Shown: positions 19,019 through 28,870, counted from the first letter of the stretch. The stretch: 64,000 nucleotides of DNA from Pseudomonadota bacterium (GCA_018241025.1 JAFEEQ010000017.1:62001-126000), one strand, 5' to 3'. The notes: generated from the letters alone by a model not told the origin. Program-made: numbers and translations.

Positions 19019-20904
19019 TGAACGCCCCGACCGATCTCGCTGCGTTCCTTGCGGAGCAGGAAAAGAAATCGCTGCTGCGCTTCCTGACTTGCGGCAGCGT
19101 CGACGACGGCAAATCGACCCTCATCGGCCGGTTGCTCTACGACACAAAACTGCTGTTCGAAGACCATCTTGCGGCGCTGGAGCGCGATTCCAAGAAGTTC
19201 GGCACCACCGGCGACGACATCGATTTCGCGCTTCTGGTCGACGGGCTGGAAGCCGAACGCGAGCAGGGCATCACCATCGACGTTGCCTACCGGTTCTTCG
19301 CCACCGACAAGCGCAAATTTATCGTCGCCGATACGCCTGGCCATGAGCAGTATACCCGCAACATGGCGACTGGCGCATCGAACTCCGAGCTGGCCGTCAT
19401 CCTGATCGATGCGCGCAAGGGCGTGCTGGTGCAGACGCGGCGCCATGCCTATATTGCGTCGCTGCTCGGCATCCGCCACCTCGTGCTGGCGGTGAACAAG
19501 ATCGATCTCGTCGGCTATTCCAAGGATGTGTTCGACGGCATCGTGCGCGAATTCTCGGTCTTTGCCGAGAAGCTCGGCTTCGCGAGCATCGTGCCGATCC
19601 CGATCTCGGCGCGCTTCGGCGACAACGTGATCGCGTCCAGCCCGAATATGCCCTGGTATACGGGTCCGGCGCTGCTCAGCCATCTCGAGACCGTCGATGT
19701 CGAGACGGCGTTGGCGGACAAGCCGTTCCGGTTTCCGGTGCAGTGGGTCAACCGCCCCAATCTCGACTTCCGCGGCTTCTCAGGCACCATCGCCGGCGGC
19801 CGCATCCGGCCGGGCGATGCGATCGCTGTGGCCAAGTCGGGCCGCACCAGCAGCGTCAAACGCATCGTCACGATGGACGGCGACCGCGATGAAGCCGTGG
19901 CTGGCGAGGCGGTGACGCTCGTCCTTGCCGACGAGGTCGATATCTCGCGTGGCGACGTTCTTTGTGCGCCCCAGGCCCGGCCGGACGTGTCGGGACAATT
20001 TGCTGCCCACCTGCTCTGGATGGCGGAAGACGAACTTTTGCCGGGCCGGCAATATCTGCTCAAGCTTGCCACGACCACGGCGCCGGTACAGGTCACGGCG
20101 CTGAAGCACAAGATAGACGTCAACACACTCGACCAGCATGCGGCGAAGACGCTGCAGCTCAACGAGGTGGGCTACGCCAATTTCTCAACCATCCAGCCGC
20201 TCGCATTCGATCCCTATCGCGAGAGCCGCGATATGGGTGGGTTCATCCTGATCGATCGGTTCACCAATGCGACGGTCGGTGCCGGCATGGTCGATTTCGG
20301 CCTGCGCCGGGCAACTAACGTCCACTGGCAGGCGCTCGACGTCGACAAGCAGGCGCGCGCCCAGCAGAAGGGACAGAAGCCGGTCGTGTTGTGGTTCACC
20401 GGACTATCCGGCTCTGGCAAGTCGACCATTGCCAATCTGGTGGAGAAGGCGCTTCTGGCCGAAGGCCGGCACACCTATCTGCTCGATGGCGACAATATCC
20501 GCCACGGCCTCAACCGCGATCTCGGCTTCACCGATGCGGACCGGGTCGAGAACATCCGCCGCGTCGGCGAGACGGCAAAGCTGTTCGTCGATGCCGGTCT
20601 GATCGTGCTGACCTCGTTCATCTCGCCCTTCCGCTCCGAGCGGCGCATGGCGCGAGATCTCGTCGGCGAAGGCGAATTCGTCGAGGTCTTCGTCGATACG
20701 CCGATCGAAATCTGTATGCAGCGCGATCCGAAAGGTCTCTACGAAAAAGCCAAGGCAGGGCAGATCAAGAACTTCACCGGCATCGACAGCCCCTATGAGG
20801 CGCCGGATCTGGCCGACCTGCACATCAAGACCGAGGACGCCGATGCGGCGACCCACGCCGCTGCGATCGTCGAGTTCCTGCGTGAGCGCGGCTATATCGG
20901 CTGA
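19018..20904 (+). CDS. cysNC: Bifunctional sulfate adenylyltransferase subunit 1 / APS kinase
   Basis: A 628-residue NodQ-like fusion. Residues 1-about 440 are the GTPase subunit of ATP sulfurylase: GSVDDGKST (26-34), [12 protein letters not shown] and NKIDLV are the G1, G3 and G4 motifs. Residues about 455-628 are APS kinase, with P-loop GLSGSGKST (462-470) and the [11 protein letters not shown] loop. The product is PAPS, the sulfate donor for sulfotransferases. It overlaps cysD by one base. In rhizobia such NodPQ enzymes support sulfation of LPS or Nod factors; here the surrounding nucleotide-sugar genes point to a sulfated surface polysaccharide, although no sulfotransferase is seen in the window. 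Confidence 0.95.
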   Translation: MNAPTDLAAFLAEQEKKSLLRFLTCGSVDDGKSTLIGRLLYDTKLLFEDHLAALERDSKKFGTTGDDIDFALLVDGLEAEREQGITIDVAYRFFATDKRKFIVADTPGHEQYTRNMATGASNSELAVILIDARKGVLVQTRRHAYIASLLGIRHLVLAVNKIDLVGYSKDVFDGIVREFSVFAEKLGFASIVPIPISARFGDNVIASSPNMPWYTGPALLSHLETVDVETALADKPFRFPVQWVNRPNLDFRGFSGTIAGGRIRPGDAIAVAKSGRTSSVKRIVTMDGDRDEAVAGEAVTLVLADEVDISRGDVLCAPQARPDVSGQFAAHLLWMAEDELLPGRQYLLKLATTTAPVQVTALKHKIDVNTLDQHAAKTLQLNEVGYANFSTIQPLAFDPYRESRDMGGFILIDRFTNATVGAGMVDFGLRRATNVHWQALDVDKQARAQQKGQKPVVLWFTGLSGSGKSTIANLVEKALLAEGRHTYLLDGDNIRHGLNRDLGFTDADRVENIRRVGETAKLFVDAGLIVLTSFISPFRSERRMARDLVGEGEFVEVFVDTPIEICMQRDPKGLYEKAKAGQIKNFTGIDSPYEAPDLADLHIKTEDADAATHAAAIVEFLRERGYIG

Positions 20905-20910
20905 GAACGG

Positions 20911-21573
20911 TCAGTACAGCCCTGGCAGAAGCCGCGCGGTATGTGCCGCGTAGCCGGCGTAGTCCGGAAAAGCTGCGCGCATCACGGCTTCTTCGTGGCG
21001 CATGCGCTCGAATTGCAGTGCCACACAGGCCAGTGCGATGAGCGCCGCCCAGGGCTGGGCATAGTGCATGGCAATTCCGATGGTGGCGACGATCTCCGTC
21101 AGATAGAGCGGGTGCCGGATGTGGCGATATGGTCCACTGGACGTGAATTGCCGCGCCTCCGGCAGGATGCTGAATCCGCGGCCGAGTGATACAAGAACCG
21201 CGATGGCGCCCAGGGTTCCGACGATCGTGAGGGCGGTTGCCAGCACGGACCAGATCGGCGGGAGGGCGACGCGCGGAAGCAGCAGCAATCCGAAATTGGC
21301 ATTTGCGGCGAGGATGGCCGTAGCGCGCGGCAGCACCCCATCGGATTTTGCCAACGGCAGGCGGCGTACCAGGCATAGGCCTGCCTGCATCCCGAAGTAT
21401 ATGAACGTCGAAACCTGACTGGCCACCGCAAGCAGACTGGCTGTCATGCCAAACTTTTCCGCGTGGCGGACAAGCAGGATGGCTGTACCGCCCATCGCGA
21501 AGCCATAAGTGAGGATGAGCGGGCTGGCACAAAGAAGATCGTAGACCCGGCTATGCGCGAAACTCAGCTTCAC
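20911..21573 (-). CDS. Isoprenylcysteine carboxyl methyltransferase-family membrane protein
   Basis: A 220-residue integral membrane methyltransferase of the ICMT/PEMT fold. The C-terminal region contains SSGPYRHIRHPLYLTEIVATIG and the basic-acidic ERMRHEE, the SAM-binding pattern of the family; about five hydrophobic segments precede it. The GTG start at 21573 overlaps the ugd stop (GTGA), so it is probably co-translated with ugd. The methyl acceptor is unknown; lipid, isoprenoid or glycan modification is possible. It converges with cysNC, 6 bases apart. Confidence 0.8.
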   Translation of the reverse strand: MKLSFAHSRVYDLLCASPLILTYGFAMGGTAILLVRHAEKFGMTASLLAVASQVSTFIYFGMQAGLCLVRRLPLAKSDGVLPRATAILAANANFGLLLLPRVALPPIWSVLATALTIVGTLGAIAVLVSLGRGFSILPEARQFTSSGPYRHIRHPLYLTEIVATIGIAMHYAQPWAALIALACVALQFERMRHEEAVMRAAFPDYAGYAAHTARLLPGLY

Positions 21574-22880
21574 GGCGAGACTGTCTTGCGCCCTACGCTC
21601 ACATAGGTGAAGCCAGCACCCGCCATCTGTGCCGGCTTGTAGATGTTGCGAAGGTCGACCATCAGTGGACGCTTCAGCAGGCCTTTCACCCGCGTGATGT
21701 CGAGGGCGCGGAATTCGTTCCATTCGGTGAGGATCACGACGCCGTCTGCGCCATCGATGGCGTCATAGGCATCCTTGCACAATTCGATGTTGAGCAGTTT
21801 GCGTGCTTCGCGCTCGCCTTCCGGATCGAACGCCTTGATCGTTGCGCCCTTATCCTGAAGGTCCGGCACGATAACGAGACTTGGCGCATCGCGCATGTCG
21901 TCGGTATTCGGCTTGAAGGTGAGACCGAGGATGGCGACCGTCTTGCCCTTGACCCCGCCGAAAGCCGCATCGATTTTCTGCGCCATCTCGTGTTTGCGCG
22001 CCTCGTTCACCTCGATGACGGCCTCGACGATCCTCGTTGGCGCGCCGTGGTTTTGCGCGGTGCGGCGCAGCGCCAGCGTGTCCTTCGGGAAGCACGAACC
22101 GCCGAAGCCCGGACCGGCGTGGAGGAATTTGGAGCCGATGCGGCCGTCGAGGCCGATGCCGCGGGCGACGTCCTGCACGTCACCGCCGACCTTTTCGCAT
22201 AAGCTCGCCATCTCGTTGATGAAGGTGATCTTCGTCGCCAGGAAGGCGTTGGCGGCATATTTGATTAGCTCGGAGCTTTCGCGGCTTGTGAACAGGATCG
22301 GCGTCTCGTTGAGATAAAGCGGACGGTAGATCTCCCGCATGACCTCGCGTGCCTTATCTGTGTCGCAGCCCACCACGACGCGGTCCGGACGGCGGAAGTC
22401 CTCGATCGCAGAACCCTCGCGCAGGAATTCCGGGTTGGAGGCCACGTCGAACTGCGCGTCGGGCCGTACCCGACGGACGATCTTCTCGACCTCCCGGCCG
22501 GTGCCGACCGGCACCGTCGATTTCGTCACGATCACGGTGTAGCCGTCGAGTGCGACGGCGATCTCTTCTGCGGCGGCGAAGACATACTGCAGGTCGGCAT
22601 CGTCCTCGCCGCGGCGGCTGGGCGTGCCGACGGCGATGAAGACCGCATCCGCGCCCTTGGCGGCGGCGGCGATATCGGTGGAGAATGTCAGACGTCCGGC
22701 CTTGACGTTGGTTGCCACCACCTCGTCCAGTCCCGGCTCGAAAATCGGGATTTCGCCGGCTTTGAGCCGCGCGATCTTCTCGGCGACCTTGTCCACGCAG
22801 ACAACGTGGTGACCGAATTCGGAAAGGCAGGCACCGGAAACCAGGCCGACATAGCCCGTGCCAATCATCGCAATGCGCAT
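21570..22880 (-). CDS. ugd: UDP-glucose 6-dehydrogenase
   Basis: A 436-residue NAD-dependent enzyme oxidising UDP-glucose to UDP-glucuronate. It starts MRIAMIGTGYVGLVSGACL (Rossmann loop), with KSTVPVGTG (120-128) and catalytic C263 in GFGGSCFPKDT. Length and motifs match bacterial UGD. UDP-GlcA would be the substrate of the epimerase encoded at 6404-7375. It is divergent from pseB across about 150 bases, where a TTGACA at 22957 could serve the pseB direction, although no clear -10 accompanies it. Confidence 0.95.
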   Translation of the reverse strand: MRIAMIGTGYVGLVSGACLSEFGHHVVCVDKVAEKIARLKAGEIPIFEPGLDEVVATNVKAGRLTFSTDIAAAAKGADAVFIAVGTPSRRGEDDADLQYVFAAAEEIAVALDGYTVIVTKSTVPVGTGREVEKIVRRVRPDAQFDVASNPEFLREGSAIEDFRRPDRVVVGCDTDKAREVMREIYRPLYLNETPILFTSRESSELIKYAANAFLATKITFINEMASLCEKVGGDVQDVARGIGLDGRIGSKFLHAGPGFGGSCFPKDTLALRRTAQNHGAPTRIVEAVIEVNEARKHEMAQKIDAAFGGVKGKTVAILGLTFKPNTDDMRDAPSLVIVPDLQDKGATIKAFDPEGEREARKLLNIELCKDAYDAIDGADGVVILTEWNEFRALDITRVKGLLKRPLMVDLRNIYKPAQMAGAGFTYVSVGRKTVSP

Positions 22881-23029
22881 CGTTTACCCTTTGCTAACGA
22901 AGAAAAAGCATGCCGCGTCGAGATTGCCGATCCGTGAATGCCCCGATGCATGCAATTTGACAGGTCCGATTTAGAGGACATTAACGCTAATTGCCGGAGA
23001 CTGCGAAGGTCGAAAAGGAACAACCGACC

Positions 23030-24130
23030 ATGAGCAAGCCTGCCGTCGCTTTGGCGCGCACGCAATTCGCCCCGGAGCCTCCGGCCCCGCTGCACCCCGT
23101 GCCGCAGTTCCGAGATTTCTCCCAGCCCTGGCTCGATCTGAACGACAAGAGCGTTCTGGTGACCGGCGGGACGGGTTCGTTCGGCAAGCATTTCCTGAAG
23201 ACCGTGATCGCGCGTTACAAGCCGCGCCGCGTCATCGTCTATTCCCGCGACGAACTCAAGCAGAGCGACATGCAGCTCGAGTTCCCGATGTCGCAGTATC
23301 CCTTCATCCGCTATTTCATCGGCGACGTGCGCGACCGCGACCGGCTCGATCTGGCGCTGCGCGATGTGGATTATGTGGTCCATGCTGCCGCGCTGAAGCA
23401 GGTGCCGGCCGCCGAGTACAATCCTTTCGAGTGCATCCGCACCAACGTCTTCGGCGCCGAGAACATCGTTTACGCTGCGCTCCGCCGCAACGTGAAGAAG
23501 GTGATCGCGCTGTCGACCGACAAGGCCGCGAACCCGGTCAACCTCTACGGTGCCTCCAAGCTGGCGTCCGACAAGATCTTCGTCGCCGCCAACAATCTCT
23601 CCGGCGCGGATGGCACGAAATTCGCCGTCGTGCGCTACGGCAATGTGTTCGGCTCGCGCGGCTCAGTGGTTCCCTTCTTCCGCAAGCTGGTCGAAGACGG
23701 CGCCGACAGTCTGCCGATCACCGATGAACGCATGACCCGGTTCTGGATCACGCTCAGCCAGGGCGTCAACTTCGTGCTCTCGAGCATGGAGATGATGCGC
23801 GGCGGTGAAATCTATGTGCCGAAGATCGCTTCGACCACGGTTACCGACCTTGCCAAGCTCATCAGCCCGAAGCTGCCGCACAAGATCGTCGGCATCCGTC
23901 CGGGCGAAAAGCTGCACGAGACCATGATCCCGGCCGATGACAGCCATTGGACCGTCGACATGCAGGACCGTTACGTCATCCTCGCGAGCTTCGCGACGGC
24001 GGCGCGCGAAGCCTATCTGGCGCGCGGCGCTGTGCCGGTTCCGGAAGGTTTCTCCTATTCGAGCGACAGCAATCCGGAGGCGCTCGACGTCCGTGGCCTC
24101 CAGACCCTGCTGCAGATGTCCTATGCCTGA
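23030..24130 (+). CDS. pseB: UDP-N-acetylglucosamine 4,6-dehydratase (inverting)
   Basis: First enzyme of pseudaminic-acid-type synthesis, 366 residues from the ATG at 23030 (AAGGAA about 10 bases upstream; a TTG at 22991 is an alternative). After a Pro/Ala-rich N-terminal extension of about 35 residues comes the NAD(P) loop VTGGTGSFGKHF (44-55). HAAALKQVPAAEYNP, LSTDKAANPVNLYGASK and RYGNVFGSRGSVVPFF follow, all diagnostic of PseB/FlaA1-type inverting dehydratases. It removes water from UDP-GlcNAc with C5 inversion. The stop overlaps the pseC start by 8 bases. Confidence 0.93.
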   Translation: MSKPAVALARTQFAPEPPAPLHPVPQFRDFSQPWLDLNDKSVLVTGGTGSFGKHFLKTVIARYKPRRVIVYSRDELKQSDMQLEFPMSQYPFIRYFIGDVRDRDRLDLALRDVDYVVHAAALKQVPAAEYNPFECIRTNVFGAENIVYAALRRNVKKVIALSTDKAANPVNLYGASKLASDKIFVAANNLSGADGTKFAVVRYGNVFGSRGSVVPFFRKLVEDGADSLPITDERMTRFWITLSQGVNFVLSSMEMMRGGEIYVPKIASTTVTDLAKLISPKLPHKIVGIRPGEKLHETMIPADDSHWTVDMQDRYVILASFATAAREAYLARGAVPVPEGFSYSSDSNPEALDVRGLQTLLQMSYA

Positions 24131-25292
24131 TCGCGATCCGGGCGGCTCGCATGCCCAGAACTTCCTGCCTTACGGCCGCCAGGAAATCGGCGACGCCGAC
24201 ATCAAGGCTGTTGTCGAAGCGCTCTGTTCGGACTGGCTGACCACCGGCCCGCGTGTCGGGCAGTTCGAAAAGGCTTTTGCCCGATTTTGCGGTGCCGCCG
24301 AAGGTGTAGCGGTCAACAGCGGCACGGCGGCCTTGCATGCCGCGATGCGTGCGGTCGGCGCCGGTCCGGGCGATGAGGTGATCGTTCCTGCCATCACCTT
24401 CGCGGCTTCCGCCAATGCAGCTGTCTATGAGGGTGCGACGCCGGTTTTTGCCGACGTCGAAGAGAGCACGCTGCTGATCGATCCGGCGAAAGTCGAAGCG
24501 CTGATCACGGCTAAGACCAAGGCCATTGTCGCCGTCGATTATGGCGGCCAGCCGGCGGACTATGCCACGCTGCGCATGCTGACGAAGGACAAGGGCATTC
24601 GCATCGTCGCCGATGCCTGCCATGCGCCGGGCGCGACCTATATGGGTTGCCCGGTCGGAACGCTGGGCGATATCAGCTGTTTCTCGTTCCACCCGGTGAA
24701 GCACCTGACGACCTGCGAAGGCGGCATGGCGCTGACCGACGATCCGGAACTCGCGGCGCACATGCGCCGCTTCCGCAATCACGGTATCGACAGCGATCAC
24801 CGCAAGCGCGAAGCCGAGGGCACCTTCGCCTATGACATGGTCGAGCTCGGCTACAACTACCGTCTGCCGGACGTGCAATGCGCGCTCGGGATGGCGCAAC
24901 TCGAGCGTTTGCCGCAATGGGTGATGCAGCGCCGCCGCGTCGCCGACTGGTACGAGCAGGCGCTGAATGGCATCGAGCATGTCCGACCGCTCCGGCTGCA
25001 CGAAGACCGCACACATGCCTATCATCTTTACGTCGTCCGGCTCGATCTCTCGAAGGCCAGGATGAGCCGGGCTCAGGCTTTCGCACATCTGCGGGCGCGC
25101 GGGATCGGGGCGAATGTGCATTACGCGCCGGTCTATCTGCACAGCTTCTATCGCGACCGCGGCTATGCGCCGGGCCTCTGTCCTGTGGCCGAACGGGTCT
25201 ATGAGGAAATCCTCACTCTGCCGATGTTCCCGGCGATGACAAAGGCCGATGTCGAGCGTGTCGCGGACGTTCTGCGCGAACTGGCCGATTGA
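24123..25292 (+). CDS. pseC: UDP-4-amino-4,6-dideoxy-N-acetyl-beta-L-altrosamine transaminase
   Basis: A 389-residue PLP-dependent DegT/DnrJ/EryC1 aminotransferase converting the PseB product to a 4-amino sugar. The PLP lysine is K193 in FSFHPVKHLTT; VNSGTAALHAA (64-74) binds phosphate and VADACHAPGA (162-171) the PLP ring. ATG 24123 lies inside the pseB stop region, an 8-base overlap, so the two are translated together. PseH, PseG, PseI and PseF are not in the window, so either they are elsewhere or the amino sugar is used directly. Confidence 0.93.
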   Translation: MPDRDPGGSHAQNFLPYGRQEIGDADIKAVVEALCSDWLTTGPRVGQFEKAFARFCGAAEGVAVNSGTAALHAAMRAVGAGPGDEVIVPAITFAASANAAVYEGATPVFADVEESTLLIDPAKVEALITAKTKAIVAVDYGGQPADYATLRMLTKDKGIRIVADACHAPGATYMGCPVGTLGDISCFSFHPVKHLTTCEGGMALTDDPELAAHMRRFRNHGIDSDHRKREAEGTFAYDMVELGYNYRLPDVQCALGMAQLERLPQWVMQRRRVADWYEQALNGIEHVRPLRLHEDRTHAYHLYVVRLDLSKARMSRAQAFAHLRARGIGANVHYAPVYLHSFYRDRGYAPGLCPVAERVYEEILTLPMFPAMTKADVERVADVLRELAD

Positions 25293-26162
25293 TCACCACA
25301 GCGAAGGCGTGAGCACGACCTCGTCGTCGAAGGCGCAGGCCGGCCAATCGAGCGCCGGCGCGGGATGGCGCGCGGCGGAAAGTATCTCTTCGAATTCCGG
25401 CGCCGTGGTGACGCCGACCACGGCGACATCGATCTCCGGCTGCGCGAAGGCGTAGGCAAGGGCAGCAGCCAGAGGTGTCGATCCGGCGGCGGCAATCCGC
25501 TCTTTCAGGGCGCGCAGATGCGGTGCGGCGCGGGTGAGTTTCGGCGGCAGCTTGTCCTCGGGCAAAAAGAGCAGGCCTTGCAGGAAAAGCGAGCGGGCGT
25601 GGATTTCGACGCCTTGTGCCTTCATGTCTGCCAGCGCGCCGCTGCGCACCAATCGTTGATCGAGCAGGCTCAGCGGCACTTGCATTGCCGCAGGGCGGTA
25701 CTTGCGGGCCAGTGCAGCCGGATCGTCTGCGACATAAGCCGAGATGCCGATGCCGCCGAACAATCCTTCGTCGCGCAGGGCGAGTAGGGCCTTCCACAGG
25801 GCCGGGCCGTCGGGCATCGCCAGATCGCCCGCGCCATGTACGAGCAGGAGATCGACGGGCTTGCGCCGCAAGGTCTCGGCAGACCGGCGCGCCCGCTCAA
25901 GCACTGCGTCCAGACCGTGTTTGAGCGAAATCGTCTTGGTCACGATGCGGAATGGCCGCGCGGCCTCGTTCAGCGCTCCAAGCACGGTTTCGGCTTCGCC
26001 ATAGGCGGCGGCGGTGTCGAGTGTGCGCAGGCCGGCTTCGGCCGCGCGGGAAAGGATGGCGCGGACATCGTCCTGCGGCACCTGACCGCGCGCATTGGAA
26101 ATGCCATAGGCCTGGCCGAACTGGACGGTTCCGATGCCGAGACGCGAAAGCAGGCGAGTCAT
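25293..26162 (-). CDS. Aldo/keto reductase
   Basis: A 289-residue NADPH-dependent TIM-barrel oxidoreductase. It shows LGIGTVQFGQAYGISN at the N-terminus, the catalytic Asp-Tyr region TLDTAAAYGEAE (about 47-58) and LLVHGAGD. Such reductases recur beside pseudaminic/legionaminic-type sugar genes, but this one is on the opposite strand; its stop codon abuts the pseC stop with no spacer. The substrate is unknown. Its start codon lies just before the divergent ABC transporter gene. Confidence 0.85.
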   Translation of the reverse strand: MTRLLSRLGIGTVQFGQAYGISNARGQVPQDDVRAILSRAAEAGLRTLDTAAAYGEAETVLGALNEAARPFRIVTKTISLKHGLDAVLERARRSAETLRRKPVDLLLVHGAGDLAMPDGPALWKALLALRDEGLFGGIGISAYVADDPAALARKYRPAAMQVPLSLLDQRLVRSGALADMKAQGVEIHARSLFLQGLLFLPEDKLPPKLTRAAPHLRALKERIAAAGSTPLAAALAYAFAQPEIDVAVVGVTTAPEFEEILSAARHPAPALDWPACAFDDEVVLTPSLW

Positions 26163-26238
26163 GACGCTATTCCGTCACATTCGCCCTGAATATGATAGGA
26201 AAACCGTGGCCGTCAGGACCGCAGATTCGCGAACATCG

Positions 26239-27147
26239 ATGATCGACGTCGAAGACCTGGTTTACGAGTATCCGGCGTCGCGGGCTTTGAGCGGCGTGTC
26301 GCTGCATGTCGCGGCCGGCACGATCACGGCGCTGGTGGGTCCCAATGGCGCCGGCAAGACGACGCTGCTGCGCTGCCTTGCGGCGCTGGATGATCCGTTT
26401 TCCGGCCGGGTCTCCATCGATGGTCTCGATACCGTCGCGTCGCCGCGCGAGATCCATGCCCGGCTGGGTTATTTGCCGGACTTCTACGGCCTGTATGACG
26501 AATTGAGCGTGCGCCGTTGCCTGACCTATGCGGCGCTTGCGCATGGCATCGCCTCGGGGCTGACCGCAGCCGCCGTCGAAAAAGCGGCGCAGCGTGTCGG
26601 GCTGCTTGACCGGCTGGAGACGCGCGCAGGCGAGCTGTCGCGGGGCTCGCGCCAGCGTCTCGCCATCGGCCAGTCCATCGTGCACGAGCCCAAGGTCCTT
26701 CTGCTGGACGAGCCGGCCGCCGGTCTCGATCCGCAGGCGCGGCGCGATCTCTCCACGCTGTTGCTGCAATTGCGCGATGCCGGCATGACACTGCTGGTGT
26801 CCTCTCACATCCTTGCCGAGCTCGAGGACTACTGCTCGGAGATGATCATCATCGAAGGCGGGCGGATCGCCGGCGGCAAGGCAATCAAGGTCCGCGACGA
26901 CGGGCGCCCGCGCTATCTGATCGAGCTGGCGACGGCGCGCAGCGATCTGCGCGATTTCCTTGCAGCGCGTGGCGCCGAAGTTGCCGATGCCGACCAGATT
27001 CATGCGGTGATCCTCTTCACCCGCAATCCGGGCGCACGCGCCAAGCTGCTGCGCGAATTGATCGCCGCCGGTTTCGAGGTCGCGAGTTTCGGCGAGTCAA
27101 CCAAGGCGCTCGAAGACGCTTATTTTGCGCAGGTGGGCCGGTCATGA
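26239..27147 (+). CDS. ABC transporter ATP-binding protein (ABC-2 exporter type)
   Basis: A 302-residue ATPase. Walker A is GPNGAGKTT (34-42), the signature region reads LSRGSRQR and Walker B is LLLDEPAAGLDPQ, followed by the H-loop SSHI. The C-terminal 80 residues form the extension common in drug/lipid exporter ATPases. ATG 26239 gives MIDVEDLVYEYP, the normal family start; GTG 26206, preceded by AGGA with 5-base spacing, would add 11 residues. The stop overlaps the permease start (ATGA). The cargo is unknown. Confidence 0.88.
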   Translation: MIDVEDLVYEYPASRALSGVSLHVAAGTITALVGPNGAGKTTLLRCLAALDDPFSGRVSIDGLDTVASPREIHARLGYLPDFYGLYDELSVRRCLTYAALAHGIASGLTAAAVEKAAQRVGLLDRLETRAGELSRGSRQRLAIGQSIVHEPKVLLLDEPAAGLDPQARRDLSTLLLQLRDAGMTLLVSSHILAELEDYCSEMIIIEGGRIAGGKAIKVRDDGRPRYLIELATARSDLRDFLAARGAEVADADQIHAVILFTRNPGARAKLLRELIAAGFEVASFGESTKALEDAYFAQVGRS

Positions 27148-28499
27148 ATCCGGAATTCGCGCGCAACCTCTGGCTGGAACTGACGCCGCGTCGCGTCGTG
27201 CTGATGCTGGCCATTCTCGGCCTCATCTTCGCGGCCAGCGCCATCGGCGGCGGCGGAGCGGAGCCGGCGGAAACGGCAACATGGATCTACTACCTTATCG
27301 TCGTGGTCTGGGGCGCGCGCAGCGCAGCGCTCAGCGTCGTCGGCGAGATTCGTGAGCGCACCTGGGACGGCCAGCGGCTCTCCGCGCTCGGCGCGGCAAC
27401 GATGGTCTGGGGCAAGCTGTTCGGTGCGACGATATACAATTGGCTTGGCGGGTTGATCTGTCTCGGGCCGATGCTCGTCAACCTGGTCGCCAAGGACGGT
27501 ATTGCGACTGCGGGGATCGAGATATGCTTCTATATTGGACTGGGCGTGATCGCGCAGTCCGCGGCGCTGCTCGCCAGCCTGATCGCGATCAACCGGCGTT
27601 CGCGCCACACCCAGCTCGGCATTGCGCTCTATCAGAGTTTTGGAATTGCCGCGGCCGTCGCGGCCTATCTGGTGTGGAACGTCGCCGATCCGCAGACACT
27701 GCTGCGCGGGCATCTCGTCGTCGTCGACGTCATTGCCTGGTGGGGAGTTTCGCTCGATGCCAAGCTCTTCCTCCTGCTGTCGCTCATCGTGTTCGCGGCC
27801 TGGCTCCTCGTCGGCTGCGTCCGGACCATGCGGGTCGAGCTGAAGCAGCCGAACGGGCCGTTCGTCTGGCTCGGGTTTCTGGCGTTCATGGGTATCTATG
27901 TCGCCGGTTTCGATGCCTGGCTGTCGCCCGATCTCAAGGGCTGGGACGCCGTGAGCCTCCGTCTGCTGCTGGCCGGAACGACCTTCGTGGCGCTGACCTA
28001 CGTCATGGTCCTGCTCGAACCGAAGGACCGGGTGCTCTATCGCTGGATGGGCGAGCAGGCGCTTGGCGGCCGCATCGGAAGGGCGCTGGGTGCGTTCCAA
28101 TGCTGGATGATGAGCTATGTCGCGGCGGCGCTCGTCACCGCGGCGCTGTGTTTCTCGCTCACCCATGATGCCCATGCCGCCGCGGGTCAGGCGCTGGCGC
28201 TCGCGACGCTCGGTTTCCTCACGCGCGACACCGCGATCTTCGTTCTGATGCAGACCCTGCCGGGGCGCCGGCGAGGCGACTGGCGGGCGATTGCCATCCT
28301 GTTCGCGCTCTATCTTCTGATCCCGGCGATCGTCAGCGGAATGAGCGGCCAGGGTGCGATGGTTCTGTTCTATCCGCAGGCCCAGACGCCAAGCTGGCTC
28401 GGCGCTGGTGCGGCGTGGGTCGAAGGGCTGCTTGTCGCCGTGCTGGCAACGACGCGATTGGCGCTGAGCGGATCGGCCGGGCGCCGCGTGGCCGTCTAA
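27144..28499 (+). CDS. ABC transporter permease
   Basis: A 451-residue integral membrane protein with about 11-12 hydrophobic segments, beginning with RRVVLMLAILGLIFAASAIGG. The ATGA overlap with the ATPase gene shows that it is the partner permease. RERTWDGQRLSALGA in the first cytoplasmic loop resembles the ABC-2 coupling region. Its substrate cannot be told. Its stop codon (TAA) overlaps the stop of the convergent DUF6285 gene. Confidence 0.8.
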   Translation: MNPEFARNLWLELTPRRVVLMLAILGLIFAASAIGGGGAEPAETATWIYYLIVVVWGARSAALSVVGEIRERTWDGQRLSALGAATMVWGKLFGATIYNWLGGLICLGPMLVNLVAKDGIATAGIEICFYIGLGVIAQSAALLASLIAINRRSRHTQLGIALYQSFGIAAAVAAYLVWNVADPQTLLRGHLVVVDVIAWWGVSLDAKLFLLLSLIVFAAWLLVGCVRTMRVELKQPNGPFVWLGFLAFMGIYVAGFDAWLSPDLKGWDAVSLRLLLAGTTFVALTYVMVLLEPKDRVLYRWMGEQALGGRIGRALGAFQCWMMSYVAAALVTAALCFSLTHDAHAAAGQALALATLGFLTRDTAIFVLMQTLPGRRRGDWRAIAILFALYLLIPAIVSGMSGQGAMVLFYPQAQTPSWLGAGAAWVEGLLVAVLATTRLALSGSAGRRVAV

Positions 28500-28867
28500 C
28501 CTGCGCGGAACCGCTTCAGCCCGCCGTAGTTGGGCTGGTCGATCTCGACCTTCTCGCGGGTCGTCGTCGTCAGGTGATCGACAAGGCCTGGGGTTTCGAG
28601 ACCCATCTTGCCGTCTCGGATCGCGGTGCAGAGTTCGCGATTCAGGTCGATCAGCGCACCGTCATGGCCGAGAAGCGCGGCGAGGCGCTGGCGTTCTCCA
28701 TCGGCCGAGGCGGCGCCGAATTCCAGCTCGCGCGCAACGATGCCGAGGGCGTTGGCGGCGACGCGGGCGTGGAAGGCAGTATGGCCCTTGAGCTCGGGCA
28801 TCGCACGCTGCTCGACGAAGTCGCGCACCGCTTTGACCAGTTCCAGCATGGACGGTTGATCCATCAT
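28496..28867 (-). CDS. DUF6285 domain-containing protein
   Basis: A 123-residue soluble helical protein. The start MMDQPSMLELVKAVRDFVEQ and the segments FHARVAANALGIVARELE and GLVDHLTTTTREKVEIDQP are typical of DUF6285, a small family usually encoded directly after a phosphotransferase-family gene in acyl-CoA metabolism clusters. Here the phosphotransferase gene ends only 3 bases upstream, so they form one operon. The function is unknown; a chaperone or accessory role to the kinase-like protein is plausible. Confidence 0.82.
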   Translation of the reverse strand: MMDQPSMLELVKAVRDFVEQRAMPELKGHTAFHARVAANALGIVARELEFGAASADGERQRLAALLGHDGALIDLNRELCTAIRDGKMGLETPGLVDHLTTTTREKVEIDQPNYGGLKRFRAG

Positions 28868-28870
28868 CGC

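Noticed and set aside
22957-22985. Promoter for pseB
   Set aside because: A perfect TTGACA is present, but no -10-like hexamer at 16-18 bases is convincing.
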